DNA of 64,000 bases from JACCYU01 sp050740315 (GCA_050740315.1 JBOIDC010000009.1:1-64000), one strand, 5' to 3'. Numbered from the stretch's first letter, positions 20,065 through 29,356 are shown. A program made the numbers and translations. The notes: generated from the sequence alone by a model not told the origin.

Positions 20065-20986
20065 AAAACTGCGGGGTGCGGCCAAGGTGGCCCGCATCCC
20101 GATCAAGATCGAGCCCACCGTGCGGCCCGCGCGCAAGCCGCCGTGGATACGCGCCAAATCGCCGGCCACCCCGGAGGTCGCGCGGCTCAAGCAGATCCTG
20201 CGCGACAACGCGCTGCACACGGTGTGCGAAGAAGCGGCGTGCCCCAACCTCGGTGAATGCTTCGGTCACGGCACGGCCACGTTCATGATCATGGGCGACA
20301 TCTGCACGCGGCGCTGCCCGTTCTGCGACGTGGCGCACGGCCGCCCGAACCCGCTGGACGCAGACGAGCCGGCGCATCTGGCGCGCACGATCAAGGCCAT
20401 GGGCCTGAACTACGTGGTGGTCACGTCCGTCGATCGCGACGATCTGCGTGACGGCGGCGGCGCGCACTTCGCCGCGTGCATCAAAGCGGTGCGGGCGCTG
20501 AACCCCGCCACCCGCATCGAAATCCTGGTGCCGGATTTTCGCGGCCGCATGGACGTGGCGCTGAACATCATCGCCGAGGCACCGCCCGATGTGTTCAACC
20601 ACAACCTGGAAACGGTGCCGCGGCTTTATCGACAGGCGCGACCCGGCTCCGACTATCAGGGATCGCTGTCCCTGCTTGAACGATTCAAGGCCGCGCACCC
20701 GCGGGTGCCGACCAAGTCCGGGCTGATGCTGGGGCTGGGCGAGGAGATTGCAGAAGTCGAGCAGGTCATGCGCGACCTGCGCGCGCACGGCTGCAACATG
20801 CTGACTTTGGGCCAGTATCTGCAACCCAGCCGTTACCATTTGCCGGTCGCGCGCTTCGTGACGCCGCAGGAGTTCGAGCAATTGGGCGAAGCTGGCCGCC
20901 GCATGGGTTTTGCCCACGTCGCCAGCGGGCCGATGGTGCGGTCTTCGTATCATGCCGATCGGCAGGCCGCCGGGCTGACGGCTTAG
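20030..20986 (+). CDS. lipA: Lipoyl synthase LipA
   Basis: A radical SAM enzyme that inserts two sulfurs into the octanoyl chain bound to lipoyl domains. The 318 residues carry the auxiliary cluster motif CEEAACPNLGEC and the radical SAM motif CTRRCPFCDVAHG, followed by PDFRGRMDVAL, VFNHNLETVPRLY and LGQYLQPSRYHLPV. The C-terminus has the RSSYHAD serine ligand region. I take the ATG at 20030 (MSSTPHRIVQGEKLRG), which gives the usual family length and overlaps the end of lipB; an open frame further upstream lies inside lipB and is not used. Confidence 0.95.
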   Translation: MSSTPHRIVQGEKLRGAAKVARIPIKIEPTVRPARKPPWIRAKSPATPEVARLKQILRDNALHTVCEEAACPNLGECFGHGTATFMIMGDICTRRCPFCDVAHGRPNPLDADEPAHLARTIKAMGLNYVVVTSVDRDDLRDGGGAHFAACIKAVRALNPATRIEILVPDFRGRMDVALNIIAEAPPDVFNHNLETVPRLYRQARPGSDYQGSLSLLERFKAAHPRVPTKSGLMLGLGEEIAEVEQVMRDLRAHGCNMLTLGQYLQPSRYHLPVARFVTPQEFEQLGEAGRRMGFAHVASGPMVRSSYHADRQAAGLTA

Positions 20987-21116
20987 GCCACGACAACGCG
21001 GTGCCTGGCCGGATTCGCGCCCTGCCTTCCCGTTGATCGTGGTTCGCACGTGCGAACGCTGCCGCGGATCGCGGGTCAATCAACAGAGTTCACCATCAAA
21101 GCACGAGCGCGAACGA

Positions 21117-22085
21117 ATGCGATCCATGCTGACAGCAGCGCTGGCGATCTTGCTGGCCTGGAATCCCGCGCCTGCCGACGCCGAGTTCGAGTCGCGCAGT
21201 TATGTCTTGCCCGATGGCGCGGGGCCGCACGACGTTGCGCCGTCTCCCGAGCCCGGCGGTGTGGTGTGGTATACGGCGCAAACCGCAGGCGCGCTCGGGC
21301 GGCTGGACCCGAACACCGGTGCCGTCAAGCACATTGCGTTGGGCGAAGGCTCCGCGCCGCATGGCGTGATCGTCGGGCCCGATGGCGCGCCGTGGATCAC
21401 CGACGGCGGCCTCAACGCGATCGTGCGGGTCGATCCGCAAACCCTGGGCGTGAAGCGTTTTCCGCTGCCGGAACAGACCGATTACGCGAATCTGAATACC
21501 GCGACCTTCGATAACCGTGGCGTGCTGTGGTTTACCGGTCAGGAGGGCATTTACGGTCGTTTCAATCCGGAGTCGGGCGAAATACAGGTTTACCAGGCGT
21601 CGCAAGGTTATGGGCCTTACGGCATAACCACCACGCCGGATGGCGACGTGTACTACGCCTCGCTGGCCGGCAGCCACATCGCGAAGATCAACACCGCGAC
21701 CGGCGAGGCGAAGGTGATCGAGCCGCCCACCGCGGAGCAGGGCGCGCGCCGCGTGTGGTCCGATTCGCGGGGTCGCATCTGGGTGAGCGAATGGAACTCG
21801 GGCCAGGTGAGCGTCTACGAGCCGGCGACGCAGAACTGGCGAAGCTGGCGTCTACCCGGCGAACGGCCGCAAGCCTATGCCGTGTACGTCGATAACGAGG
21901 ATATCGTGTGGCTGAGCGATTTCGGCGCCAACGCGGTGGTGCGCTTTGATCCTGACACGCAAGAATTCGATGCATTCCCGAGCCCGCGGGAAGACGCCAG
22001 TGTCCGCCAGATCCTCGGTCGCGACGGGGAGATCTGGCTGCCCGAATCGGGCACGGACCGCCTCGTCGTATTGAAGACGCGATAA
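21117..22085 (+). CDS. Secreted beta-propeller protein, Vgb (virginiamycin B lyase)-like
   Basis: About 322 residues with a signal peptide (MLTAALAILLAWNPAPADA) and roughly seven repeats of the Vgb/SMP-30-like propeller. Repeats show patterns such as APHGVIVGPDGAPWITDGGLNAIVRVDP, YGPYGITTTPDGDVYYASLAG and SRGRIWVSEWNSGQVSVYEP. Streptogramin lyase is the named member, but many secreted homologues have no known substrate, so antibiotic cleavage should not be assumed. The ATG at 21117 is chosen because the signal peptide begins there. It stands alone, with a probable terminator just downstream. Confidence 0.75.
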   Translation: MRSMLTAALAILLAWNPAPADAEFESRSYVLPDGAGPHDVAPSPEPGGVVWYTAQTAGALGRLDPNTGAVKHIALGEGSAPHGVIVGPDGAPWITDGGLNAIVRVDPQTLGVKRFPLPEQTDYANLNTATFDNRGVLWFTGQEGIYGRFNPESGEIQVYQASQGYGPYGITTTPDGDVYYASLAGSHIAKINTATGEAKVIEPPTAEQGARRVWSDSRGRIWVSEWNSGQVSVYEPATQNWRSWRLPGERPQAYAVYVDNEDIVWLSDFGANAVVRFDPDTQEFDAFPSPREDASVRQILGRDGEIWLPESGTDRLVVLKTR

Positions 22086-22107
22086 ATCGCACCCGCACCG
22101 CGATGCA

Positions 22108-22138
22108 GCGCCGCCCGTGCCCGGCGGCGCCGCATTTT
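22108..22138 (+). terminator. Probable intrinsic terminator after the Vgb-like gene
   Basis: An 8-base stem (GCGCCGCC with GGCGGCGC, 7-base loop) is followed by CGCATTTT. It lies 22 bases past the stop of the beta-propeller gene. The T run is short, so strength is uncertain. Confidence 0.5.
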
Positions 22139-22250
22139 CCGCTGTATGGAATATAACTCTGACGTGAAGATCGCAAGCGGTCGTGATGATCTGCGCCGCG
22201 CGCCCTGGTCGGCGGCGGACGCACCTGTGTGCGCGGCTTCTCGTTCGCCG

Positions 22251-23240
22251 TCAGCGATTCACCATGCCCATCATGGCCTGCGGATAACGCAGGCCGGCGA
22301 CCGCGCCATGCGGGGCGATTTCTTCGAGACGGCGCCGATCCTCGTCGGTCAGCTCGATATGCAGCGCCGCCACGTTCTGCTCCAGGTATTTGCGCCGCTT
22401 GGTGCCGGGAATGGGCACGATGTCATCGCCTTGCGCGAGCACCCAGGCGATTGCCAGTTGCGCCGGCGTGCAGTCTTTCTTCCTGGCCAGTTCCTCCACG
22501 CGTGCGACCAGATCGAGATTGCGCTGGAAATTATCGCCCTGGAAGCGCGGCGACTGACGCCGGTAATCGTCTTCGGGCAAGCCCTCGAAGCTGCGAAGCT
22601 GGCCGGTGAGAAAGCCGCGGCTCAACGGGCTGTAGGCGACGAAGCCAATACCGAGCGCCCGGCAGGTATCCAGCACGCCGTCTTCCGGATCGCGCGTCCA
22701 CAGCGAATATTCCGTCTGCAGCGCGGTGATCGGGTGCACCGCGTGCGCGCGTCGCAAGGTGTCGGCGCTCGCTTCGGACAGTCCGATGTACCTTATCTTG
22801 CCCGCGGACACCAGTTCCGCCATGGCGGCTACCGTGTCCTCGATGGGCGTGTCCGGATCGACTCTGTGCTGGTAATAGAGGTCGATGGTGTCCACGCCCA
22901 GCCGCTTGAGGCTGGCCTCGCAGGCCGCGCGTACGTAATCCGGTTTGCCGCTCACGCCCCTGAAGCTCGCGTCACGCGGATCGCGCACGATGCCGAACTT
23001 GGTCGCCAGCACCGCCTGGTCGCGGTGGCCAACGAGCGCGCGGCCCACCAGTTCTTCATTTACGAACGGGCCGTACATGTCCGCGGTGTCGAGCAGGTTG
23101 ACGCCCAGCTCCAGCGCGCGGTGGATGGTCGCGATGGACTCACGGTCGTCGCGTTCGCCGTAAAAATCCGACATGCCCATACAGCCCAGGCCAAGCGCGG
23201 AGACGCTCGGGCCCTCATTGCCAAGTTTGCGTCGTTGCAT
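22251..23240 (-). CDS. Aldo/keto reductase
   Basis: A 329-residue NADPH-dependent oxidoreductase of the aldo/keto reductase superfamily. The catalytic tetrad is visible: Asp and Tyr in LLDTADMYGP, Lys in LATKFGI and His in DLYYQHRVD. The cofactor loop IPGTKRRKYLEQN near the C-terminus fits the YakC/AKR13-like group. The start is the ATG at 23240, preceded by a strong GGGAGG site; a longer open frame upstream has no support. The substrate is unknown. It is divergent from the YdcF-family gene. Confidence 0.9.
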   Translation of the reverse strand: MQRRKLGNEGPSVSALGLGCMGMSDFYGERDDRESIATIHRALELGVNLLDTADMYGPFVNEELVGRALVGHRDQAVLATKFGIVRDPRDASFRGVSGKPDYVRAACEASLKRLGVDTIDLYYQHRVDPDTPIEDTVAAMAELVSAGKIRYIGLSEASADTLRRAHAVHPITALQTEYSLWTRDPEDGVLDTCRALGIGFVAYSPLSRGFLTGQLRSFEGLPEDDYRRQSPRFQGDNFQRNLDLVARVEELARKKDCTPAQLAIAWVLAQGDDIVPIPGTKRRKYLEQNVAALHIELTDEDRRRLEEIAPHGAVAGLRYPQAMMGMVNR

Positions 23241-23428
23241 GAAGCCTCCCGGGGAATGCGATTGCCGATGATTGCCGCGCGCGAGGGAAACACGCGCCAC
23301 TTCGAAGTGGACAGACAACGCACCGGTTCGTTCGGCGCGCAGCGATTCGCCGAGCGGCGCTGAACGCGGACTTCCCACCGCGCTCGCGACTGGGTACAGT
23401 CTCGCTCGAATCACAATCGGCGGCATCC

Positions 23429-24160
23429 GTGACCCACCTGATCGCATCGTTGCTACTGCCGCCCGCGGGCCCCCTGTTGCTGGTCGCGCTGGGCCTAGGC
23501 GTGCTGGGCGCGCTGCCGGTCGCGGGTTATGTGCTGGCCACCGTCGGTATCGCGGCCTTGTATCTGCTGAGCACGCCGGCGGTGGCGCATCGCCTGGTCA
23601 GTTCGCTGGACTCGCGGTACGCGGTGTTGTCGGATATCCCGGCCGGCGCGCAGGCGATCATCGTGCTGGGCGGCGGCCGCAACCGGGACGCCGACGAATA
23701 CGGTGGCGATACGGTCGAATACTTCACCCTGGAGCGGCTGCGCTACACCGCGCGCCTGCAGCGCGAGTCAGGTCTGCCGATTCTGGTCTCCGGCGGGCGC
23801 CTGTTCGGCGAGGCGCGCAGCGAGGCGTCGATGATGAAGGAGGCGCTGGAGCAGGATTTTCGGGTGCCCGTGGCATGGACCGAGAGCAAAAGTCGCGACA
23901 CGTTCGAGAATGCGGTCTGTTGCGCGCAGGTGCTGGCGGAACACAACATCAGCCATGCCTTGCTGGTGACCCACGGCTGGCACATGCCGCGCGCCGTGTG
24001 GTCATTTCAGCGCGCGGGGATGAAAGTAACGCCCGCCCCGACCGCCTGCGATACGCCGCGGCGCGTCTACCGGATGCTGCCGGCCTATCGCGCGCTGTAC
24101 ATGGCCAGCAACGCGCTGTCGGAATATCTGGCGATGGCGTGGTACCGGCTTGCCCGCTGA
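23429..24160 (+). CDS. YdcF/ElyC-family membrane protein (DUF218)
   Basis: A 243-residue protein with two N-terminal hydrophobic segments (about 5-22 and 27-50) and a DUF218 domain with AQAIIVLGGGRNRD, PILVSGGR, ESKSRDTFENA and LLVTHGWHMPRAVWSFQRAG. The E. coli relatives ElyC and SanA affect envelope integrity, so a role in wall precursor metabolism is plausible but not shown. The start is GTG. Its stop is immediately next to the stop of the DUF302 gene on the other strand, with no gap. Confidence 0.85.
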   Translation: MTHLIASLLLPPAGPLLLVALGLGVLGALPVAGYVLATVGIAALYLLSTPAVAHRLVSSLDSRYAVLSDIPAGAQAIIVLGGGRNRDADEYGGDTVEYFTLERLRYTARLQRESGLPILVSGGRLFGEARSEASMMKEALEQDFRVPVAWTESKSRDTFENAVCCAQVLAEHNISHALLVTHGWHMPRAVWSFQRAGMKVTPAPTACDTPRRVYRMLPAYRALYMASNALSEYLAMAWYRLAR

Positions 24161-24577
24161 CTACACCTCGCCGCGTTTGAGCGATCGTGCCGCGCGTTGC
24201 AGCCGCGTGCGCGCGTCGTCGGCGATTTCGCGCACGGCCGGATTTGCATCCAGCCCGCCGACCTGCAGCAGCACGTGCGGATCGCCGATGCGCACCAGCG
24301 AACCGCCGCTGTCGGTGGCCTCGACCGTGACATTGCACGGCAACAGCACGCCGAGGCGCGCCTCGGCGGACAGCGCGCGATGCGCCAGGGGCGGATTGCA
24401 GGCGCCCAGAATCACGTAGGGACGAAACTCTTCGTTGAGTTTCTGTTTTAGGGTCGCCTTGACGTCGATGGTCGTCAGAATGCCGAAGCCCTCGGTCTTC
24501 AGCGCGGCGGTGACGGCCTCGACCGCGACGTCGTAGGGTTGCTCGAGTTCGATCTCGAAAGCCAGCGGTTCTGCCAT
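24161..24577 (-). CDS. DUF302 domain-containing protein
   Basis: A 138-residue protein with a DUF302 domain: YDVAVEAVTAALKTEGFGILTTIDVKATLKQKL, then PYVILGACNPPLAHRAL and LLPCNVTVE. DUF302 proteins are often found with copper or redox genes, but their function is unresolved. Cys59 and Cys79 are conserved-looking. A clear AGGAG site precedes the ATG. The dodecin gene lies 22 bases upstream on the same strand, so the two are probably co-transcribed. Confidence 0.85.
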   Translation of the reverse strand: MAEPLAFEIELEQPYDVAVEAVTAALKTEGFGILTTIDVKATLKQKLNEEFRPYVILGACNPPLAHRALSAEARLGVLLPCNVTVEATDSGGSLVRIGDPHVLLQVGGLDANPAVREIADDARTRLQRAARSLKRGEV

Positions 24578-24599
24578 GTTTGATCTCCTGCGGGAGTGA

Positions 24600-24809
24600 T
24601 TAATCGTTGAGCCGGAAGCCGACCTTGACCAGGACCTGCCAGTGCGCGATGCGCCCGTTTTCGATGTGGCCGCGTGTTTCCAGCACTTCGAACCAGTCTA
24701 TGTGTTCCAGCGTCTTGGACGCGCGCGAGATGGCGTTCTGGATCGCGTCGTCGGTGCTTTTGGTGGACGAGCCCGCCAGTTCGACCAGCTTGTATACGTG
24801 ATCACTCAT
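24600..24809 (-). CDS. Dodecin (flavin-binding dodecameric protein)
   Basis: A 69-residue dodecin. These proteins form hollow dodecamers that bind pairs of flavins and buffer free flavin. The sequence shows VYKLVELAGSSTKSTDDAIQNAI and HIDWFEVLETRGHI, with Trp39 in the position that stacks on the isoalloxazine ring, and the terminal WQVLVKVGFRL strand. A GGAGG site precedes the ATG. It is followed by a DUF302 gene. Confidence 0.93.
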   Translation of the reverse strand: MSDHVYKLVELAGSSTKSTDDAIQNAISRASKTLEHIDWFEVLETRGHIENGRIAHWQVLVKVGFRLND

Positions 24810-24976
24810 GATGTCCTCCGGGATGTCGGGTTGCCGGGATCGGCGCCTGGCGCGTTATTTCGGTAGCAACATGTGTGGTTCGTGTCGCCGCGCAAGCTCG
24901 GTCAGCGCCAGCCATGAAAGGATAGCAAAAACCGAAGGCGATCAGCGTACATCGACGCGGCGTCGGCCGGTAAATG

Positions 24977-25981
24977 TCATCCCGGCAGGGCGATGCGCTC
25001 CATCAGATAACACAGGCAGTCCTGACGGATGATCCGTTCGTCTAAGGTCAGCATCGACGGCATCGCGGCTCGCTTGAGCGTCAGGCGGCCCTCCGCGTTT
25101 TCGAAGTATTCCCGCGTGACGTCCTCGCCCGCCTCGCTGGCGGCGACGAGCGGCAGCGCTGCGGTGGAATTCATGGCGCCCAGGATCGCGCCCGCCGGCA
25201 ATTCGCGGAAATTGAGGCGATCCAGATCGTCGACGAACCGGATATCTGCCGCTGCATCACCAAAGCTGAAACTGACATCCTCCAACAGCTTGACAACCGC
25301 CACGGTATGAAACAGGTCGATGTCCTGTTCGGCCACCGGGTGCGCGGGAATTTCGGCAAGCTTCAGGCAGGCTTGCAGATACTCGACGGCGTGTTCGAGG
25401 CCCCGGGCCTGACCCGGTTTGCCGCATTCCAGGGTGGTGGCCGGGCACAGCGCGGCAAACGCCATGGACTGCACGCCGGTGGGCCGCACGAAATAGACCA
25501 CCGTGCGGCTGAACAGCAGGGCCAGCCGCAGGAAACGATGATCGAGCCGATTGATGCAGGCGTAATGCGGATTGAGCCCGGTATTGTTGTGGATATCGAC
25601 GCTTGCAAACACGCCGCGCGCGGCCATGATGTCGACGACCTGCGCGAGCATGCGCGCCTCCGGCGAATCCGGAGGATCCGCACAAGGCCACACCCGGTTG
25701 TAGTCCGGCTGGCCCGGCAGGACGCGCGCGCCATAACGCGCCGCGCTGACGTTGCCGATAAAGATCGACAGCGCGCGCGGCAAGGTCTCCTGCCGGGCCA
25801 GCAGCGTTTGCACCGCATGCAGGCCGGTGTCCTCGTTGCCGTGCAGCAGCACCGAAACGAACAGCGGCGGCTCGCGCCGGCCGGGCAGGTGGATCAAGGC
25901 CGGGCCCGGCAGCATCTCGTGCAGATCACGGGCCGGCGTGTGCAGCAATCCGGCAGGAATGTGGTCGAGCTGCGTCAACAT
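24977..25981 (-). CDS. M14-like succinylglutamate desuccinylase/aspartoacylase family protein
   Basis: A 334-residue zinc amidohydrolase of the AstE/AspA family. Zinc ligands are visible in SVLLHGNEDTG (His, Glu) and SVDIHNNTGLN (His), and a catalytic Glu in TTLECGKPG. The substrate is not evident; the protein is not part of an ast arginine operon here. Its ATG lies within the last seven bases of the upstream GCS2-family ligase gene, so the two are co-translated. A ligase that makes an amide bond next to a hydrolase that cuts one suggests a shared substrate. Confidence 0.82.
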   Translation of the reverse strand: MLTQLDHIPAGLLHTPARDLHEMLPGPALIHLPGRREPPLFVSVLLHGNEDTGLHAVQTLLARQETLPRALSIFIGNVSAARYGARVLPGQPDYNRVWPCADPPDSPEARMLAQVVDIMAARGVFASVDIHNNTGLNPHYACINRLDHRFLRLALLFSRTVVYFVRPTGVQSMAFAALCPATTLECGKPGQARGLEHAVEYLQACLKLAEIPAHPVAEQDIDLFHTVAVVKLLEDVSFSFGDAAADIRFVDDLDRLNFRELPAGAILGAMNSTAALPLVAASEAGEDVTREYFENAEGRLTLKRAAMPSMLTLDERIIRQDCLCYLMERIALPG

Positions 25982-27408
25982 GCCCAGGTATGCACCGGCT
26001 CACCGCGCCGCTGATGGGCGATATAGGCCGCCGTCAGCGCGCGCATGTCCGGCCCGTGCCGCTCGACGAACGCTCGTTGCCAGCCGGCGCCGTTACGGGT
26101 TCGCTCTACTCTTTGTGCGACGATGCCCAGATAGCGATCGCACTCGGCCGGTTCTACGCCGATGGAACGCAACCCCCGGCGCGCGAGCGGCAGCAGTTCG
26201 TTCAGCAGCAGCGCGCGGACGCCGGTCTTCTTGCCAGCCAGCCAGTTCACGTTGGCGCTGAGACCGAAGCGGGCGGCCTGGTAGAAATTGTCCTTGGCCT
26301 GCGCGAACGGCAGCCGCGCCTCCAGGCGAATATCCGGCGCGCACAGACTCTCGGTCAGTCCGTAGAAGAACGCCGCGTCAGCCACCGCGTCGGCGATGGT
26401 GGGGCTGCCGGCCAGCACCCTGTGCTCGATGCGCACGTGCGGCGCGCCGTCCGGATCGAAACCGATCAACGGCCGGTTCCAGCGCCAGATCGTGCCGTTG
26501 TGCAGGCGCAGATGCGCGAACTTTTCGGGCGGATCGTCGCTGAGCATCGGCAACAGCACCGGAAAGTGTTGCAGGTTCTCGGTGAAGCACTCGACGATCG
26601 AATCGACGGCGTAGCCGGCGCCGAAACTGACGCGCCGCACGGGTCCCTGTGCGACCTCGTTGAAGCCGCCGACCTCGACCGACTGCTCGAACAGCGGCAC
26701 GCGGGTCTCGCTCCACAGATCGAAGCCGAACAGAAACGGCGCGTTGGCGCCGGCCGCGACCATGGGCGCGGAGACCGCGATGGCGGCATTGTAAAGCCGA
26801 TGCGCGCGCTCGAACGGCGCCTGCAGATGAATCTGGAACGACGTGGTGGCGGATTCCAGCAGGATATTGTGGTGCTCGCACTTCAGGTGCTGGCGGCCCA
26901 CGATGTCGAGCTTGAGCGGCCGCCCGCCGCGCGAGCGCAGCACCTGTCGGTTGAGCGCCCGGTAACGCTTGAGCGCCGACATGCTGTCAAGGCTCAGATG
27001 CTCAGCGCGCAAGGTCGGCAGGATGCCGATGGTCAACAATTCGGCGCCGTGCTGCCGGGCAGCGTCGGTCGCGCGCGTCCAGGTGCGGTTGAGCGCGGCC
27101 TCCAGACCGCTCAGCGCGCGGCCCATCAGCAGTTCCGGCTCTACGTTCAGCTCGATATTGAACTTCGCCAGTTCCAGGGTCGCCAGCGGGTCCGCCATGG
27201 TCTGGATGACGGCTTCGTTGACCGGCGCCGGCTCCAGCCGCGCGTCCACCAGCCACGCCTCCAGCTCGAAACCCGCGACCGGCCCGCGGGCGGACAGCCT
27301 GCCCGCGCGCGCCCAGTCCACCAGCAGCTCGGTTTCACGCTTGAGACGCTCGGCGTGCTCCTGAAAATCGCGCGCCGTGAAGCGGCTCGACTCTATTTCC
27401 TGTCCCAT
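25975..27408 (-). CDS. GCS2-family glutamate-cysteine ligase-like (carboxylate-amine ligase)
   Basis: A 477-residue ATP-dependent carboxylate-amine ligase of the GCS2/YbdK superfamily. Landmarks are GFELEAWLVDARLEPAPVNE, ELNVEPELL, HHNILLESATTSFQIHLQAP and IEHRVLAGSPT. It differs from standard GshA, so gamma-glutamylcysteine synthesis is only one possibility. The ATG at 27408 gives the usual N-terminus; a longer frame upstream runs into murU. It begins 37 bases after murU and overlaps the M14-like gene by seven bases. The four genes amgK, murU, GCS2 and M14 are therefore likely one transcript. Confidence 0.82.
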   Translation of the reverse strand: MGQEIESSRFTARDFQEHAERLKRETELLVDWARAGRLSARGPVAGFELEAWLVDARLEPAPVNEAVIQTMADPLATLELAKFNIELNVEPELLMGRALSGLEAALNRTWTRATDAARQHGAELLTIGILPTLRAEHLSLDSMSALKRYRALNRQVLRSRGGRPLKLDIVGRQHLKCEHHNILLESATTSFQIHLQAPFERAHRLYNAAIAVSAPMVAAGANAPFLFGFDLWSETRVPLFEQSVEVGGFNEVAQGPVRRVSFGAGYAVDSIVECFTENLQHFPVLLPMLSDDPPEKFAHLRLHNGTIWRWNRPLIGFDPDGAPHVRIEHRVLAGSPTIADAVADAAFFYGLTESLCAPDIRLEARLPFAQAKDNFYQAARFGLSANVNWLAGKKTGVRALLLNELLPLARRGLRSIGVEPAECDRYLGIVAQRVERTRNGAGWQRAFVERHGPDMRALTAAYIAHQRRGEPVHTWAC

Positions 27409-27445
27409 GACGGTGATTTCCGGTTGCGGCGAGCGCCAGGCAGCA

Positions 27446-28114
27446 TTACGACCGGCCGCGCAGGCGCGCGTCCAGCGCCTGCAGGCGTTCCGGCGTGCCG
27501 ATATCCAGCCATGCGCCGCGATAATGTTCCGCGCTGACCTTCCCATGTTCAGCCGCACGCCGCAACAGCGGCGCGAGCGCGAATGCGCCGGGCCGGCAGT
27601 CCTCGAACATGCGCGGATGATAATAGCCGATGCCGCTGAAGGTGAGCCGCTCGCCGCGGGTCGGACTGAGCCGCCCGGCCTCCAGCAGGAAATCGCCCTG
27701 GCGGTGATGCGCCGGGTTGTCTACCAGCACCAGATGCGCGAGATCGCCTTGTGCAAGCGCGCGGGGCTGGAAAGGATAATCGCACCAGATGTCGCCGTTG
27801 ACGACCAGAAAGGCGCCGTCGCCGAGCCACGGCAAGGCTTTGAAGATGCCGCCGCCGGTTTCGAGCGCGCGCTCGCCCTCGTCGGAATAGCGAATATCGA
27901 GACCAAAGCGGCGGCCGTCGCCCAGCCTGGCCTGGATTTGTCCGCCCAGATGCGCCAGATTGATTACCACCTCGCTGAAGCCCGCCGCCGCCAGCGCCTT
28001 CAGATGATACTCAATCAGCGCCTTGCCGCCCGCCTGCAGCAGCGGCTTGGGCGTGCGATCGGTGAGGGGGCGCATTCGGGTGCCTCTGCCGGCGGCGAGA
28101 ATCATGGCTTTCAT
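27446..28114 (-). CDS. murU: N-acetylmuramate-1-phosphate uridylyltransferase MurU
   Basis: MurU forms UDP-MurNAc from MurNAc-1-phosphate in the recycling route that bypasses fosfomycin-sensitive MurA. The 222 residues begin with the nucleotidyltransferase loop KAMILAAGRGTRMRPLTD, then TPKPLLQAGGKALIEYH and FLVVNGDIWCDY with the metal-binding Asp. The companion kinase gene amgK lies 66 bases upstream, which makes MurU much more likely than a generic sugar nucleotidyltransferase. In Pseudomonas the pair is next to lptD; here it is about 18 kb away. Confidence 0.88.
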   Translation of the reverse strand: MKAMILAAGRGTRMRPLTDRTPKPLLQAGGKALIEYHLKALAAAGFSEVVINLAHLGGQIQARLGDGRRFGLDIRYSDEGERALETGGGIFKALPWLGDGAFLVVNGDIWCDYPFQPRALAQGDLAHLVLVDNPAHHRQGDFLLEAGRLSPTRGERLTFSGIGYYHPRMFEDCRPGAFALAPLLRRAAEHGKVSAEHYRGAWLDIGTPERLQALDARLRGRS

Positions 28115-28180
28115 GATGCGATTAATGACATGTTAAGTGTCATTGTCTGATTCCCGCTGGCCCCCGGAATCATGGCGCGC

Positions 28181-29197
28181 CTAACTTCCACCCTCTCCGC
28201 CGGGCAGGTTTGGCAGCACGTGGCGCTCGAACAGGCGCGCAAGCGGCGCCAGTTCGGTATACCTCGGTGCAATTGTCGTCACGTAGCGCACGAAGCGCGG
28301 CGTGTCTTTGACGTAAGCGGGCTTGCCGTCGCGATGCGTAAGGCGCGCGAAGATGCCGAGCACCTTCAGATGCCGTTGCAGACCCATCCAGTCGAAGGCA
28401 CGCCGAAATTCGACAAAGGTTGCCGGCGCCGGCAGCCCGGCCGCGCGTGCGCGTTCCCAGTAGCGCCGCGACCACTGGTCCACGCGCTCCTCGGGCCACG
28501 AAACAAACGCGTCCCTGTACAGGCATACCGCGTCGTAGGTGATGGGGCCGAACACCGCGTCCTGAAAATCGAGCACGCCAGGATTCGGGTTCGACAGCAT
28601 CAGATTGCGCGGCATGTAATCTCGGTGCACGTACACACAAGGCTGCGCCAGCGCGGACTCGATCAGCAGCGTGCAGACGGCTTCCCACTGCGCCTGCGAT
28701 TCGGCGTCCAGCGCCACGCGCAAATGCTTTGGCAGATACCATTCGGTGAACAGATTCAATTCGCGCGCCAGCAGCGCCTGGTCGTAAGGCGGCAGTACGT
28801 CTGGCCGCGAGGCAAGCTGCCAGCGGATCAGCGTGTCGATGGCGTCGCCGAACAGTTCATCGGCGTTATCCGGGGTGAGCACGTCGAGATAAGTTTTTGC
28901 GCCCAGATCGGTCAGCAGCAGAAAACCCTGGCGTAGATCCTGCGCGAGTATCTCCGGCGCGTGCAGACCCGCGTGCCACAGCAGCGCGGCGACCTTTATG
29001 AACGGCCGGCAGTCTTCCTTGTCGGGTGGGGCGTCCATGACGATAAAGCTCTGGCCGCCGGCGACCGCCCGGAAATAGCGCCGGAAACTGGCGTCGCCGG
29101 AGGCGGGTGTCAGTTCGCACGCGGCAAGCCCGGCCTGTTCTTTAAGCCACGCGCGCAAGAGTCGCAGACGTTCGGAAGGGTCAGCCGTGAGGGTCAA
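28181..29197 (-). CDS. amgK: N-acetylmuramate/N-acetylglucosamine kinase AmgK
   Basis: AmgK phosphorylates MurNAc and GlcNAc at the anomeric position, feeding MurU. The 338 residues have an aminoglycoside-phosphotransferase fold with SFIVMDAPPDKED (ATP lysine region absent but PPDKED typical of AmgK), the catalytic loop YVHRDYMPRNLML and the metal site GVLDFQDAVFGPITYD. The start is TTG at 29197, with a GGAAAC-like upstream context but no strong ribosome site. murU follows. Together with mltB and dacA in this window the cell can release and reuse wall sugars. Confidence 0.9.
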   Translation of the reverse strand: MTLTADPSERLRLLRAWLKEQAGLAACELTPASGDASFRRYFRAVAGGQSFIVMDAPPDKEDCRPFIKVAALLWHAGLHAPEILAQDLRQGFLLLTDLGAKTYLDVLTPDNADELFGDAIDTLIRWQLASRPDVLPPYDQALLARELNLFTEWYLPKHLRVALDAESQAQWEAVCTLLIESALAQPCVYVHRDYMPRNLMLSNPNPGVLDFQDAVFGPITYDAVCLYRDAFVSWPEERVDQWSRRYWERARAAGLPAPATFVEFRRAFDWMGLQRHLKVLGIFARLTHRDGKPAYVKDTPRFVRYVTTIAPRYTELAPLARLFERHVLPNLPGGEGGS

Positions 29198-29356
29198 TAG
29201 GAAACGTTCTCAAGAAATGGGAGATTCAATAGCCGTTTTGGCGAAGTTTAGCCCGAGCGCCGTCCTAAATCGATAAAGGTTCACAAAGTGGTCACGCAGG
29301 CGTCACCCGATGGCGTTTCAATAATGGCTCCGCTCAACAACCAAGGGGAGCCTCTC

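Noticed and set aside
21117..22085. Vgb-like gene as an antibiotic resistance gene
   Set aside because: The propeller fold is shared by many secreted proteins. No lyase active-site match could be confirmed and there is no resistance context.
25990..27537. Long forward open frame opposite the GCS2 ligase gene
   Set aside because: It is antiparallel to a gene with clear family motifs and consists of the low-complexity Arg/Gln/Ala-rich sequence typical of GC-rich shadow frames. Similar frames oppose surA, lptD, hppA and ppc.
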